A stretch of 6,959 bases of DNA from UBA1738 sp045655325 (GTDB taxonomy: Bacteria; Bacillota; Clostridia; UBA1381): assembly GCA_045655325.1 (NCBI GenBank), contig JAZOOY010000016.1, forward strand, positions 1-6,959, written 5' to 3'. The position numbers were made by a program, and so were the translations under genes. Of the stretch, positions 1-5,393 are shown in pieces. Below the pieces are notes generated by a model. The model was given only the letters and a program-made list of their open reading frames with translations. It was not told where the DNA came from and did no database searches. Position 1 is the stretch's first letter. Each line of letters starts with the position of its first letter.

Positions 1-1
1 A

Positions 2-262
2 ACCGCAGAAACAGAACTTTGGAAAGAGCCACCCGAACCGTTACTTGAGAAGGTGGCAGAATTTATCACCGCAGACAATGCCGTTTGGTGTGGAACACCG
101 ACCGAGCTTGTCGAGGTGCTCGGCGTTGATATGAAAGCGAACACGTTATCTATGAAGCTGAATATCAATGCGGGGCGTTTGTTCAATGAGTATGGCATTT
201 ATTACGAGAACAAACGCTGTCACGATGGCCGCAAGGTGCGACTGCAATTTGCGAAAGCGTGA
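2..262 (+). CDS. C-terminal end of a RepA-like element helicase/ATPase (5' partial)
   Basis: The frame is open from the left edge and ends at TGA 260-262, giving about 86 residues of a longer protein. The visible part reads as a small winged-helix-like tail: a helical stretch with TPTELVEVLGVD, then AGRLFNEYGIYYENKR, and a basic strand RKVRLQF at the end. From memory, tails of this kind occur on AAA/RepA-type helicase proteins encoded just upstream of MobV relaxases in clostridial mobilisable elements. They would serve DNA binding at the element's origin. No Walker motifs are in the window, so the ATPase part is inferred from context. GTG 53 is an internal codon, because the frame continues upstream without a stop. 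The stop codon lies inside the first copy of a 9-mer repeated downstream, which suggests the protein may act on the adjacent dyad. Another DNA-binding replication protein is possible. Confidence 0.55.
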   Translation, partial: TAETELWKEPPEPLLEKVAEFITADNAVWCGTPTELVEVLGVDMKANTLSMKLNINAGRLFNEYGIYYENKRCHDGRKVRLQFAKA

Positions 263-334
263 CGATGCGTGTCGGTCGTGACGGTGTTTTAGGCGGTGGC
301 AAAAACATCGTCACCATCGTCACAGACCGACACG
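259..334. repeat. Long dyad with four copies of a 9-mer (putative origin or operator)
   Basis: CGTGTCGGTC at 268-277 is matched exactly by its reverse complement at 325-334. The stem continues inward (278-286 with 315-323) after a one-base bulge at A324, with one G-T pair, making about 19 bp around a 28-base loop. Superimposed on it is the 9-mer GTGACGATG: forward at 259-267, forward with one mismatch at 278-286, and inverted as an exact tandem pair at 306-314 and 315-323. No T-run follows, so it is not an intrinsic terminator. Iteron-like repeats beside a replication-type gene suggest an initiator-binding site or origin. An autoregulatory operator is the main alternative. Confidence 0.55.
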
Positions 335-360
335 GGAAAGTTTAGCGGAGTGTGCAGAGA

Positions 361-571
361 GTACCTTTTCAAAGGTGGCTCTTTGCCCTTCGGAGAACGC
401 AAAACCTGCCTGCAGGTTGCATTTTTGATGGGGAACCTGTCAAAAGTGCTTTTGCGTTACTTTTGACAAAAGTAACAAAACGAAAATACGTCGCTTTGCT
501 AGTATTTTGCGGCTTTGCCGCATACTGCTTGCGCAGTAAAGTTTTCGTTGAATGACGGTGCTTTGCACCTT
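361..571. repeat. Dense cluster of palindromes upstream of the relaxase (oriT candidate)
   Basis: This gene-free stretch holds at least seven inverted repeats: ACCTTT/AAAGGT (363-376); AACCTGC/GCAGGTT (403-418); GTCAAAAGT/ACTTTTGAC (439-447 and 459-467); a perfect 10-bp arm pair GTTACTTTTG/CAAAAGTAAC around one base (456-476); TGCGGC/GCCGCA (508-522); TACTGC/GCAGTA (523-538); and GGTGC/GCACC (557-569). AACGAAAA (479-486) pairs with TTTTCGTT (542-549) and encloses several of them. GCTTTGC occurs three times (493, 512, 560). Some arms overlap, so alternative folds compete. MobV relaxases usually nick just upstream of their own gene, so an oriT is plausible, but no nic site could be assigned. 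A structured leader RNA or a dispersed repeat is the alternative. Confidence 0.5.
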
Positions 572-598
572 ATTAAACAAAACCCGGCTAACGCCGAA

Positions 599-630
599 AA
601 GGAAGTGATATGTATAAGAAGAACGATTAG
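599..630 (+). promoter_or_regulatory. Shine-Dalgarno and 6-codon out-of-frame mini-ORF before the relaxase
   Basis: AAGGAAG at 599-605 is well placed for ATG 610, but that frame reads only MYKKND and stops at TAG 628-630. The relaxase frame is one base off and has its first ATG at 635, which has no ribosome binding site of its own. Either the mini-ORF allows termination and re-initiation five bases further on, or a single extra base near 617-621 has separated the original start from the gene. Confidence 0.5.
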
Positions 631-634
631 TGTA

Positions 635-1792
635 ATGGTTGGTAAAGGTTCGGTAAATCATAATAGCCGCAAGTTTAAGGCGGAGAACGTCAACGGCGAG
701 CGCACCCATCTAAACAATGATTACTGTAACGAAAGCATTAAAAAAGTGTATCACACTTTGTTTGATGACGCTCTAAAACGCTATAACGAAAAGCAAACCC
801 GAGCCGACCGACATATCGGTAACTACTATGAAAAGATACGAAATTCGAAACAGGAAAAGCCTTTTCACGAAATCATATTGCAGATTGGCGATATGGTAAC
901 GATGAGTTCCGAAAGTGAAAACGGGTTGCTCGCCCAAAGAATTTTGGACGAGTATTACCAAGGCTTCCAAGAACGAAACCCGTACCTAAAAGTATTCTCA
1001 GCGCATCTTCATATGGACGAAGCGACCCCACACTTGCATATCGATTTTGTTCCCTTTACAACGGGTAGCAAACGTGGACTTGATACAAGGGTGAGCCTGA
1101 AACAAGCTCTTGCAAATCAAGGCTTTAAGGGTGGCACTCGCGGAGATACCGAGTGGAACCAATGGGTCAGTTCGGAAAAGGAAGCCCTTGCAATTGTAAT
1201 GGAACGGCACGGTGTTGAGTGGGAGCATAAAGGAACCCACGAAAAACACCTCTCCGTTTTGGACTATAAAAAGCAGGAACGTGAGCGCGAACTTACTGAG
1301 CTCGAAAGGAAACTCTCTGATAGAAAGGATGAGTTTGAAGGCTATGCCGATCGTGTTAAAAGTTACGATAGCGGTGAGAAATATCTGCAACAGATTGACG
1401 GAACCATCATAAATGAACCGGAGTATCAGTTACCTAATCCACCGACAATGATGTCTGCCAAAAGCTACAAAGCAAGATTTGTGGACCCACTCATAAAGAA
1501 ATTGAAATCATTGCTCACCACAATCGTTGCTCGGTATCTTGAGATAATGGATGAAAGGCGAAGAACCTTAGCTCAGTACAATTCTCTTTACCGTGAAAAC
1601 GAAATCTTGCGTTACGAAAACAACCAACTCACAACCGAAAATACCGAACTCAAAAAACAAAACCGCCAATATTCTTTTTTGAGAAAGGTGTTCGGTGAAA
1701 AAGGTCTTGCGGACTTAATCCAAAAGGCGGAGGAAATCGAACAGGCTAAATTGCGTGAAAAACGCATTAGAAACAAAAATCAAGAAAGGTAG
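635..1792 (+). CDS. MobV-type relaxase (Pre/Mob plasmid recombination family, TnpZ-like)
   Basis: A DNA-nicking mobilisation protein that would cut and covalently hold one strand at oriT for conjugative transfer by a helper system. From ATG 635 it has 385 residues. The three MobV motifs are present: NHNSR near residue 8 (His9 corresponds to the catalytic His22 region of MobM), RTHLN at 23-27, and the metal-binding HLHMDEATPHLHID at 124-137. The C-terminal half is charged and heptad-rich (about 210-245 and 300-345), as expected for the dimerising coiled coil of the family. The start is uncertain. ATG 635 would remove the residues RTISV that usually precede MVGKG, GTG 605 is in frame but overlaps the Shine-Dalgarno, and the well-served ATG 610 is out of frame. 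It is the first gene of a tight operon with the DUF6809-like gene and tnpV, the gene company of Tn4451-type elements. Confidence 0.93.
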   Translation: MVGKGSVNHNSRKFKAENVNGERTHLNNDYCNESIKKVYHTLFDDALKRYNEKQTRADRHIGNYYEKIRNSKQEKPFHEIILQIGDMVTMSSESENGLLAQRILDEYYQGFQERNPYLKVFSAHLHMDEATPHLHIDFVPFTTGSKRGLDTRVSLKQALANQGFKGGTRGDTEWNQWVSSEKEALAIVMERHGVEWEHKGTHEKHLSVLDYKKQERERELTELERKLSDRKDEFEGYADRVKSYDSGEKYLQQIDGTIINEPEYQLPNPPTMMSAKSYKARFVDPLIKKLKSLLTTIVARYLEIMDERRRTLAQYNSLYRENEILRYENNQLTTENTELKKQNRQYSFLRKVFGEKGLADLIQKAEEIEQAKLREKRIRNKNQER

Positions 1793-1801
1793 GAAAACAG
1801 T

Positions 1802-2104
1802 ATGGGAAAATTTATTGAAAATTTTTACTATGGCAACCTCGACCCACAGGCGCGAAGTACCAAGCAAAACAAAACGGTGCAAAAGCAGATGGAGGTACTG
1901 ATGCTAAACGAAGACTTCTTAACCGAAGTCCTCACCGGTGAAAACAAGAAAAAGTTTCTCGATTTCGTCAATGCTTGGGGTGTTGTTAATGGTGAATCGA
2001 ATCTTGACAGTTTTATTATGGGATTTAGGCTTGGAGCTAATTTCACCTACGATACCTTTGTAAATAACGATGCACCATTTCAGGATTTATTAAAGGAGGC
2101 ATAA
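1802..2104 (+). CDS. Small DUF6809-like protein of mobile elements, function unknown
   Basis: This 100-residue soluble protein has no signal peptide or membrane segment. The opening GKFIENFYYGNLDPQ and the later FLDFVNAWGVVNGESNLDSFIMGFRLGANF match what I recall of the DUF6809 family, which is common in gut Clostridia in mobile and phage-like regions. The central part is helical and rich in Lys and Glu. It starts 9 bases after the relaxase stop, and its binding site (AGG around 1791-1794) overlaps that stop, so the two are translated together. The gene's last codons contain the strong AAAGGAGG used by tnpV. Its role is unknown; an accessory to mobilisation or element maintenance is only a guess from position. 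Confidence 0.8.
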   Translation: MGKFIENFYYGNLDPQARSTKQNKTVQKQMEVLMLNEDFLTEVLTGENKKKFLDFVNAWGVVNGESNLDSFIMGFRLGANFTYDTFVNNDAPFQDLLKEA

Positions 2105-2107
2105 ATT

Positions 2108-2491
2108 ATGGAACAATTAGCGAAATTCATTACGGATGAAAGAACAGGGCTAAAATATGAACTGTGCGGTGATTATTATATTATCGCCGGTGAGGATGAA
2201 CTAGAACGCGAACCCATCGGCGTATGGGGTCAGCGACATCTCAAACACATTCAAAAGTATTGCAAACCTCTATACAATAAAATGCTTAATGATCGTACGC
2301 TTTACGATTATCTCTTACAACTCGACCGCGATGCCGAAGATACGTTCAATCGTTTGGTTGAACAAATGGCAGAACGTGAAGATGTGACAGAAAAACTCAA
2401 AGTAGACAACCAAATAGAATGGGTTGTTCGGATGAATAACATCCGCAGCAGAGCCACAGAAATCGTTAATAACGATATAATTTACAACTAA
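2108..2491 (+). CDS. tnpV: TnpV family protein (Tn4451-type element)
   Basis: This 127-residue protein carries the TnpV hallmarks: PIGVWGQRHLKHIQKY at about 36-51 and a C-terminal RMNNIRSRATEIVNNDIIY. TnpV is carried by Tn4451/Tn4453-like integrative mobilisable elements and many relatives, often as an accessory gene near the relaxase or recombinase. Its biochemical role is not established. Length agrees with the family. ATG 2108 is fixed by AAAGGAGG at 2092-2099, eight bases upstream inside the previous gene, with only three bases between the two genes. The gene ends the mobilisation operon: a GC-rich hairpin begins six bases after its stop. Together with the MobV relaxase it is the best evidence that the left half belongs to a mobilisable transposon rather than a free plasmid, although no recombinase gene is in view. 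Confidence 0.9.
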   Translation: MEQLAKFITDERTGLKYELCGDYYIIAGEDELEREPIGVWGQRHLKHIQKYCKPLYNKMLNDRTLYDYLLQLDRDAEDTFNRLVEQMAEREDVTEKLKVDNQIEWVVRMNNIRSRATEIVNNDIIYN

Positions 2492-2496
2492 CTGAT

Positions 2497-2538
2497 AACG
2501 GCGGTAAGGAATAAAAGCCTTGCCGCCGTTGTTTTGTC
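2497..2538 (+). terminator. Rho-independent terminator of the mobilisation operon
   Basis: AACGGCGGTAAGG (2497-2509) pairs with CCTTGCCGCCGTT (2518-2530) over 13 positions with a single G-T pair and an 8-base loop, six bases after the tnpV stop. The following tract GTTTTGT is short and interrupted, so efficiency may be moderate. Confidence 0.8.
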
Positions 2539-2549
2539 GCAGACAAATT

Positions 2550-2596
2550 AAAAATTGACAGCGATATTAAAAATCACTGTCGATTTTTATTTTTTC
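2550..2596. terminator. Second terminator-like hairpin, A-flanked and T-flanked
   Basis: The arms 2550-2564 and 2574-2588 pair over 15 positions with one mismatch and one G-T pair around a 9-base loop. A-rich sequence lies on the left and a T-rich run (2584-2595) on the right, so it could stop transcription from either side. The T-run touches the first operator box of the next promoter, leaving almost no spacer between terminator and promoter. Confidence 0.65.
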
Positions 2597-2625
2597 AATC
2601 ATTTTTCAATCTTTTATGGTATAAT
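2594..2625 (+). promoter_or_regulatory. Two-component operon promoter with TTCAATC direct-repeat operator
   Basis: TATAAT at 2620-2625 is a perfect -10 box with the extended TGG in front. No -35 hexamer is present. TTCAATC occurs at 2594-2600 and 2605-2611 instead, an exact 11-bp period, within a wider TTTTTCAATC repeat, and it ends 8 bases before the -10. Tandem half-sites one helical turn apart and overlapping -35 are the usual binding sites of OmpR/PhoB-type regulators, so autoregulation by the next gene's product is likely. Transcription should begin near 2632, just before GGAGG 2636-2640. Confidence 0.8.
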
Positions 2626-2647
2626 GGTTGTATGTGGAGGTGTCCCT

Positions 2648-3331
2648 ATGAGGATTTTACTCGTTGAAGATGAAAAAAGAATGGCGCAGGCGTTATGCGA
2701 AATACTGCGTCTTGAAAAATATGAGGTAGATCATTACGCCAACGGACTTGATGGTTTAACGGCAATCGAAAGTAACATTTACGACATTGTTATTCTTGAT
2801 GTTATGCTTCCTGGATTAAACGGTTACGAGATTGCTAAACGTGTTCGCAGCAAAGGAATTGCAACACCTATACTAATGCTTACCGCTAAGGCAGAACTTG
2901 ATGATAAGGTTGCCGGCCTTGATAGCGGTGCAGATGATTATTTAACAAAACCCTTTATGACCAAAGAACTCCTTGCCCGACTCCGTGCGCTCGGCAGACG
3001 AACGCTCGGCACAACCGATGGGATTTTGTCTTTCGCAGATATTACTCTGGGTACAAGCACGCTGATATTATCTTGCACTACCAACGGTCAGAGCGTGCGA
3101 CTAAGCGAAAAGGAATACCGCATCCTTGAATACCTGATTACCAATAGCGGTCAGATTCTCACCCGTGAACAGTTAGCTTTGAAAATTTGGGGCTTTGAGA
3201 GCGAAGCTGAATATAACAACGTAGAAGTATATATGTCCTTTACCCGTAAAAAACTTGCCTTTATTGAAGCAAAAACTGAAATTAAGGCCGTGCGCGGTGT
3301 CGGGTATGAATTGAGGTGCGACGATGTTTAA
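2648..3331 (+). CDS. OmpR/PhoB-family response regulator
   Basis: This 227-residue cytoplasmic regulator is phosphorylated by the partner kinase and binds DNA. The receiver domain (about 1-115) has the acidic pair Glu7/Asp8, phospho-acceptor Asp51 (ILDVMLPG), switch Thr79, Tyr98 and Lys101 (YLTKPF), so all active-site residues are intact. The C-terminal winged helix (about 130-225) shows RLSEKEYRILEYL, LTREQL and the final VRGVGYEL hairpin typical of the family. ATG 2648 follows GGAGG (2636-2640) with a 7-base gap. The reading frame continues upstream to a TTG at 2555, but that part lies before the predicted transcription start. The stop overlaps the kinase start by 8 bases. The direct repeats in front of this gene and of the polymerase gene are its probable targets. 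Confidence 0.95.
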   Translation: MRILLVEDEKRMAQALCEILRLEKYEVDHYANGLDGLTAIESNIYDIVILDVMLPGLNGYEIAKRVRSKGIATPILMLTAKAELDDKVAGLDSGADDYLTKPFMTKELLARLRALGRRTLGTTDGILSFADITLGTSTLILSCTTNGQSVRLSEKEYRILEYLITNSGQILTREQLALKIWGFESEAEYNNVEVYMSFTRKKLAFIEAKTEIKAVRGVGYELRCDDV

Positions 3332-4574
3332 AAAATCAAGAAGAAAAATTGTTGCTGCTATTATGTCTATTCTCGTACTTTTGTGGGTTGGAACACTCGG
3401 AGTTATTTATGCGTCCAGTTATTTTGAGATGTCAAAACAGAACCAGGAAATGCTCCAAGCGCACGCGGGGATGTATAATCTACCAAACTCGTTTGGAGGA
3501 ATGATGCCGCCGAACAGACCAGCACCCGGTGGGAATCAAAATTTTAAGCCGGGCTTTAATCCGGAATCGCCTAAATTCCAATTAACTACCTTCTATACCA
3601 TAGCTGTTTCCTATGAAGGCGAGATTCTTGAAATTAAAAATGAACCTCCAACTGTCCATGCCGATGCCGACTTGGAACGATTGGCAAAACAAATCATAAA
3701 AGATAATAAAAACAACGGAACCGAAAACAATCTTGCGTTTTACAAGACTGATAAAGGCGGATACGTTCTCGTTACTTTTATGGACAATACTGTAATGAAT
3801 GAAGGGGCAATAACCTTGTTCCGATATACACTTATTTTCGGCTGCGTTGCCCTTGTATTGTTCTTCTTCCTGTCGATCTTTCTTGCAAGAAAGATTGTTA
3901 ACCCTTTGGAAGAAAGTTATCAAAAGCAAAAGCAGTTTATCTCCGATGCTGGTCACGAGTTGAAAACACCAGTATCAGTGGTTAATGCCAATGCTGAGCT
4001 TCTGTCCCGCGAAATCGGTGATAATAGATGGCTTCAGAATATTCAGTATGAAAACGAGCGAATGGGAATGCTGGTTGGTCAGCTCCTTGACCTTGCCAGA
4101 ACAGAGAACGTGATACCGCAGATGGAACACATTGATTTCAGCCGTCTTGTAGCAGGTGAAGCGCTCCCATTTGAAAGTGTTGCTTTTGAAAAAGGACTTG
4201 TGCTGAATTGTAATATTACAAACGGCATCGGCGTTGAAGGTAACAGTACACAGCTCAAACAAATTGTATCTGTATTCCTTGATAACGCCATTCGCCACAG
4301 TAAAGAGCAAGGTGAGGTGTATTTATCTTTAACAAAGGAACACGGTTTTGCCAAACTCTCTGTTATCAACAAAGGTGATGAAATCCCTGAGGAACATCGT
4401 GAACATATCTTCGAGCGATTTTATCGTATGGATACTGCCCGTAACAGCGAGGACAAGCATTACGGACTCGGTCTTGCCATTGCAAAAGCAATTGCCACAT
4501 CCCACAAAGGACATATTGAGGTGCAGTGCTTTGATGGATTTGTGGAATTCAGAGTACAAATTCCTGCGCTGTAA
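3324..4574 (+). CDS. Membrane sensor histidine kinase
   Basis: This 416-residue partner of the preceding regulator has two transmembrane helices, about 8-30 and 164-187, enclosing an extracytoplasmic sensor region of about 130 residues. Residues 50-82 of that region are unusually rich in Pro, Gly, Met and Asn (GGMMPPNRPAPGG) and look like a flexible segment. The dimerisation/phosphotransfer helix carries the H-box with His211 (DAGHELKTP). The ATP-binding domain has the N-box (FLDNAIRHS, Asn321), a G1 variant NKGDEIP (349-355), the F-box ERFYR (364-368) and the G2 box YGLGLAIAK (380-388). The start ATGTTTAA overlaps the regulator's stop, so the two are translationally coupled. The ligand cannot be read from the sequence. 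No separate terminator lies between this gene and the next promoter apart from the hairpin built into that promoter. Confidence 0.95.
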   Translation: MFKKSRRKIVAAIMSILVLLWVGTLGVIYASSYFEMSKQNQEMLQAHAGMYNLPNSFGGMMPPNRPAPGGNQNFKPGFNPESPKFQLTTFYTIAVSYEGEILEIKNEPPTVHADADLERLAKQIIKDNKNNGTENNLAFYKTDKGGYVLVTFMDNTVMNEGAITLFRYTLIFGCVALVLFFFLSIFLARKIVNPLEESYQKQKQFISDAGHELKTPVSVVNANAELLSREIGDNRWLQNIQYENERMGMLVGQLLDLARTENVIPQMEHIDFSRLVAGEALPFESVAFEKGLVLNCNITNGIGVEGNSTQLKQIVSVFLDNAIRHSKEQGEVYLSLTKEHGFAKLSVINKGDEIPEEHREHIFERFYRMDTARNSEDKHYGLGLAIAKAIATSHKGHIEVQCFDGFVEFRVQIPAL

Positions 4575-4588
4575 ATAAATTAAAGATT

Positions 4589-4621
4589 TTCAATCAAACT
4601 TCAATCTTCCTCCTGTACAAT
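4589..4621 (+). promoter_or_regulatory. Polymerase operon promoter with the same TTCAATC direct repeat
   Basis: TTCAATC appears at 4589-4595 and 4600-4606, again with an exact 11-bp period, and TACAAT at 4616-4621 is a good -10 box. From second half-site to -10 the spacing is 9 bases, against 8 in the two-component promoter. No -35 hexamer is present, so activator dependence is likely. The predicted start near 4628 leaves a leader of about 22 bases containing AGGAGG. The match in sequence, period and position makes this the probable target of the neighbouring response regulator. Confidence 0.8.
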
Positions 4622-4649
4622 GTTTGCATCATGGTACAGGAGGTTTTTT
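4609..4649 (+). terminator. Terminator-like hairpin spanning the -10 box and Shine-Dalgarno
   Basis: CCTCCTGTAC (4609-4618) and GTACAGGAGG (4634-4643) are perfect 10-bp complements with a 15-base loop, followed at once by six Ts (4644-4649) and the ATG at 4650. The left arm covers the start of the -10 box and the right arm is the ribosome binding site. RNA coming from the kinase gene would contain both arms and could terminate or hide the binding site. RNA started near 4628 lacks the left arm and would be free. Confidence 0.65.
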
Positions 4650-5393
4650 ATGGCATTTCAAACCGTATTTAAGAGATATGAACTGAAATATATGCTGACA
4701 CTCGACCAAAAGGAACGAGTCCTTGCAGCGATGGCACCGTATATGAAGCTTGATAAATACGGAAGAACCACTATTCGGAACCTTTATTTTGATACAGATA
4801 CCTATCTCTTGATTCGCCGTTCCATTGAAAAACCGATTTATAAGGAAAAGTTGCGCATACGCAGTTATAGCAAAGCTGATGCCGATAGCACCGTTTTCGT
4901 GGAACTTAAAAAGAAATACAAGCACGTGGTATACAAACGAAGAATATCCTTGCCTAATAACGAGGCTATGGAATGGCTTTTGGGAGAAAATCACACGAAT
5001 AAACATACCCAAATATCAAGTGAAATTGATTATTTTTGTGATTACTATGGTGATTTACACCCAACGGTATTTCTTTCTTATGAGCGAGAGGCGTTTTATT
5101 CCAATGATGGTAGCGATTTTCGAGTAACCTTTGATGATACCGTTCTTTGCAGACAAGAAGATTTATCCCTTGAATCAGAGGTGTACGGCTCAACAATTCT
5201 TCCCAAAGGAAAAGTTTTAATGGAGATTAAATGCTCCGGCGGTATTCCTCTTTGGATGACAGAGGTGCTGTCGAGGGAAAAGATCTATAAAATACCTTTT
5301 TCAAAATATGGAACAGCTTATAGAACTCTTATCTTTCCGCAAACCCATAAAATGAACTCATATAATATGTTGGAGGTAACTACAAATGTTTGA
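4650..5393 (+). CDS. VTC-domain polyphosphate polymerase family protein
   Basis: This 247-residue single-domain protein belongs to the VTC family, whose eukaryotic member Vtc4 makes polyphosphate from ATP inside a beta-tunnel lined with basic residues. The expected strands are present in order: FKRYELKY (7-14), IRNLYFDT (42-49), KEKLRIRSY (65-73), VFVELKKK (82-89) with YKRR (95-98), YEREAF (144-149), FRVTFDD (157-163), LMEIK (190-194) and KYGTAYR (219-225). Together they supply the Arg/Lys and acidic residues for phosphate chains and metal. No SPX domain and no transmembrane helix are fused to it, so it is a stand-alone cytoplasmic catalytic domain. ATG 4650 is fixed by AGGAGG 4638-4643. The in-frame ATG 4620 sits within the -10 box. 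The membrane partner is encoded directly downstream with an 8-base overlap. Polyphosphate synthesis is inferred from the family; another nucleotidyl or triphosphate substrate is possible. Confidence 0.9.
   Translation: MAFQTVFKRYELKYMLTLDQKERVLAAMAPYMKLDKYGRTTIRNLYFDTDTYLLIRRSIEKPIYKEKLRIRSYSKADADSTVFVELKKKYKHVVYKRRISLPNNEAMEWLLGENHTNKHTQISSEIDYFCDYYGDLHPTVFLSYEREAFYSNDGSDFRVTFDDTVLCRQEDLSLESEVYGSTILPKGKVLMEIKCSGGIPLWMTEVLSREKIYKIPFSKYGTAYRTLIFPQTHKMNSYNMLEVTTNV

Noticed and set aside
53..262. Short gene starting at GTG 53
   Set aside because: The frame is open to the left edge with no stop and no Shine-Dalgarno before GTG 53, so it is the tail of a longer gene.
463..468. Perfect TTGACA -35 hexamer
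   Set aside because: It is part of the 456-476 palindrome and no acceptable -10 box lies 16-18 bases downstream.
352..555. 67-codon open frame in the palindrome cluster
   Set aside because: It has no ribosome binding site, runs through at least five inverted repeats, and its composition follows the repeats. It is better explained as translated repeat DNA.
605..607. GTG 605 as relaxase start
   Set aside because: It is in frame and would keep RTISV, but it overlaps the only Shine-Dalgarno (599-605), leaving no spacing. Kept as an alternative only.
515..634. N-terminal extension of the relaxase from ATG 515
   Set aside because: The extra 40 residues translate the palindromic region, ATG 515 has no ribosome binding site, and MobV proteins begin close to the MVGKG segment.
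626..638. TTAGTGTAATGG resembling the MobM nick site TAGTGTG/TTA
   Set aside because: It encodes the conserved TISVM residues of the relaxase, lacks the flanking inverted repeat of that oriT, and the match is short.
2345..2351. Third TTCAATC copy inside tnpV
   Set aside because: It is single, with no partner 11 bases away and no promoter nearby, so it is probably chance.
2555..2647. Extended response regulator from TTG 2555
   Set aside because: The extension lies in the terminator hairpin, operator and -10 box. The receiver domain begins exactly at ATG 2648 behind GGAGG.
4620..4649. Extended polymerase protein from ATG 4620
   Set aside because: That ATG overlaps the -10 box and would precede the predicted transcription start. 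ATG 4650 has AGGAGG at ideal spacing.
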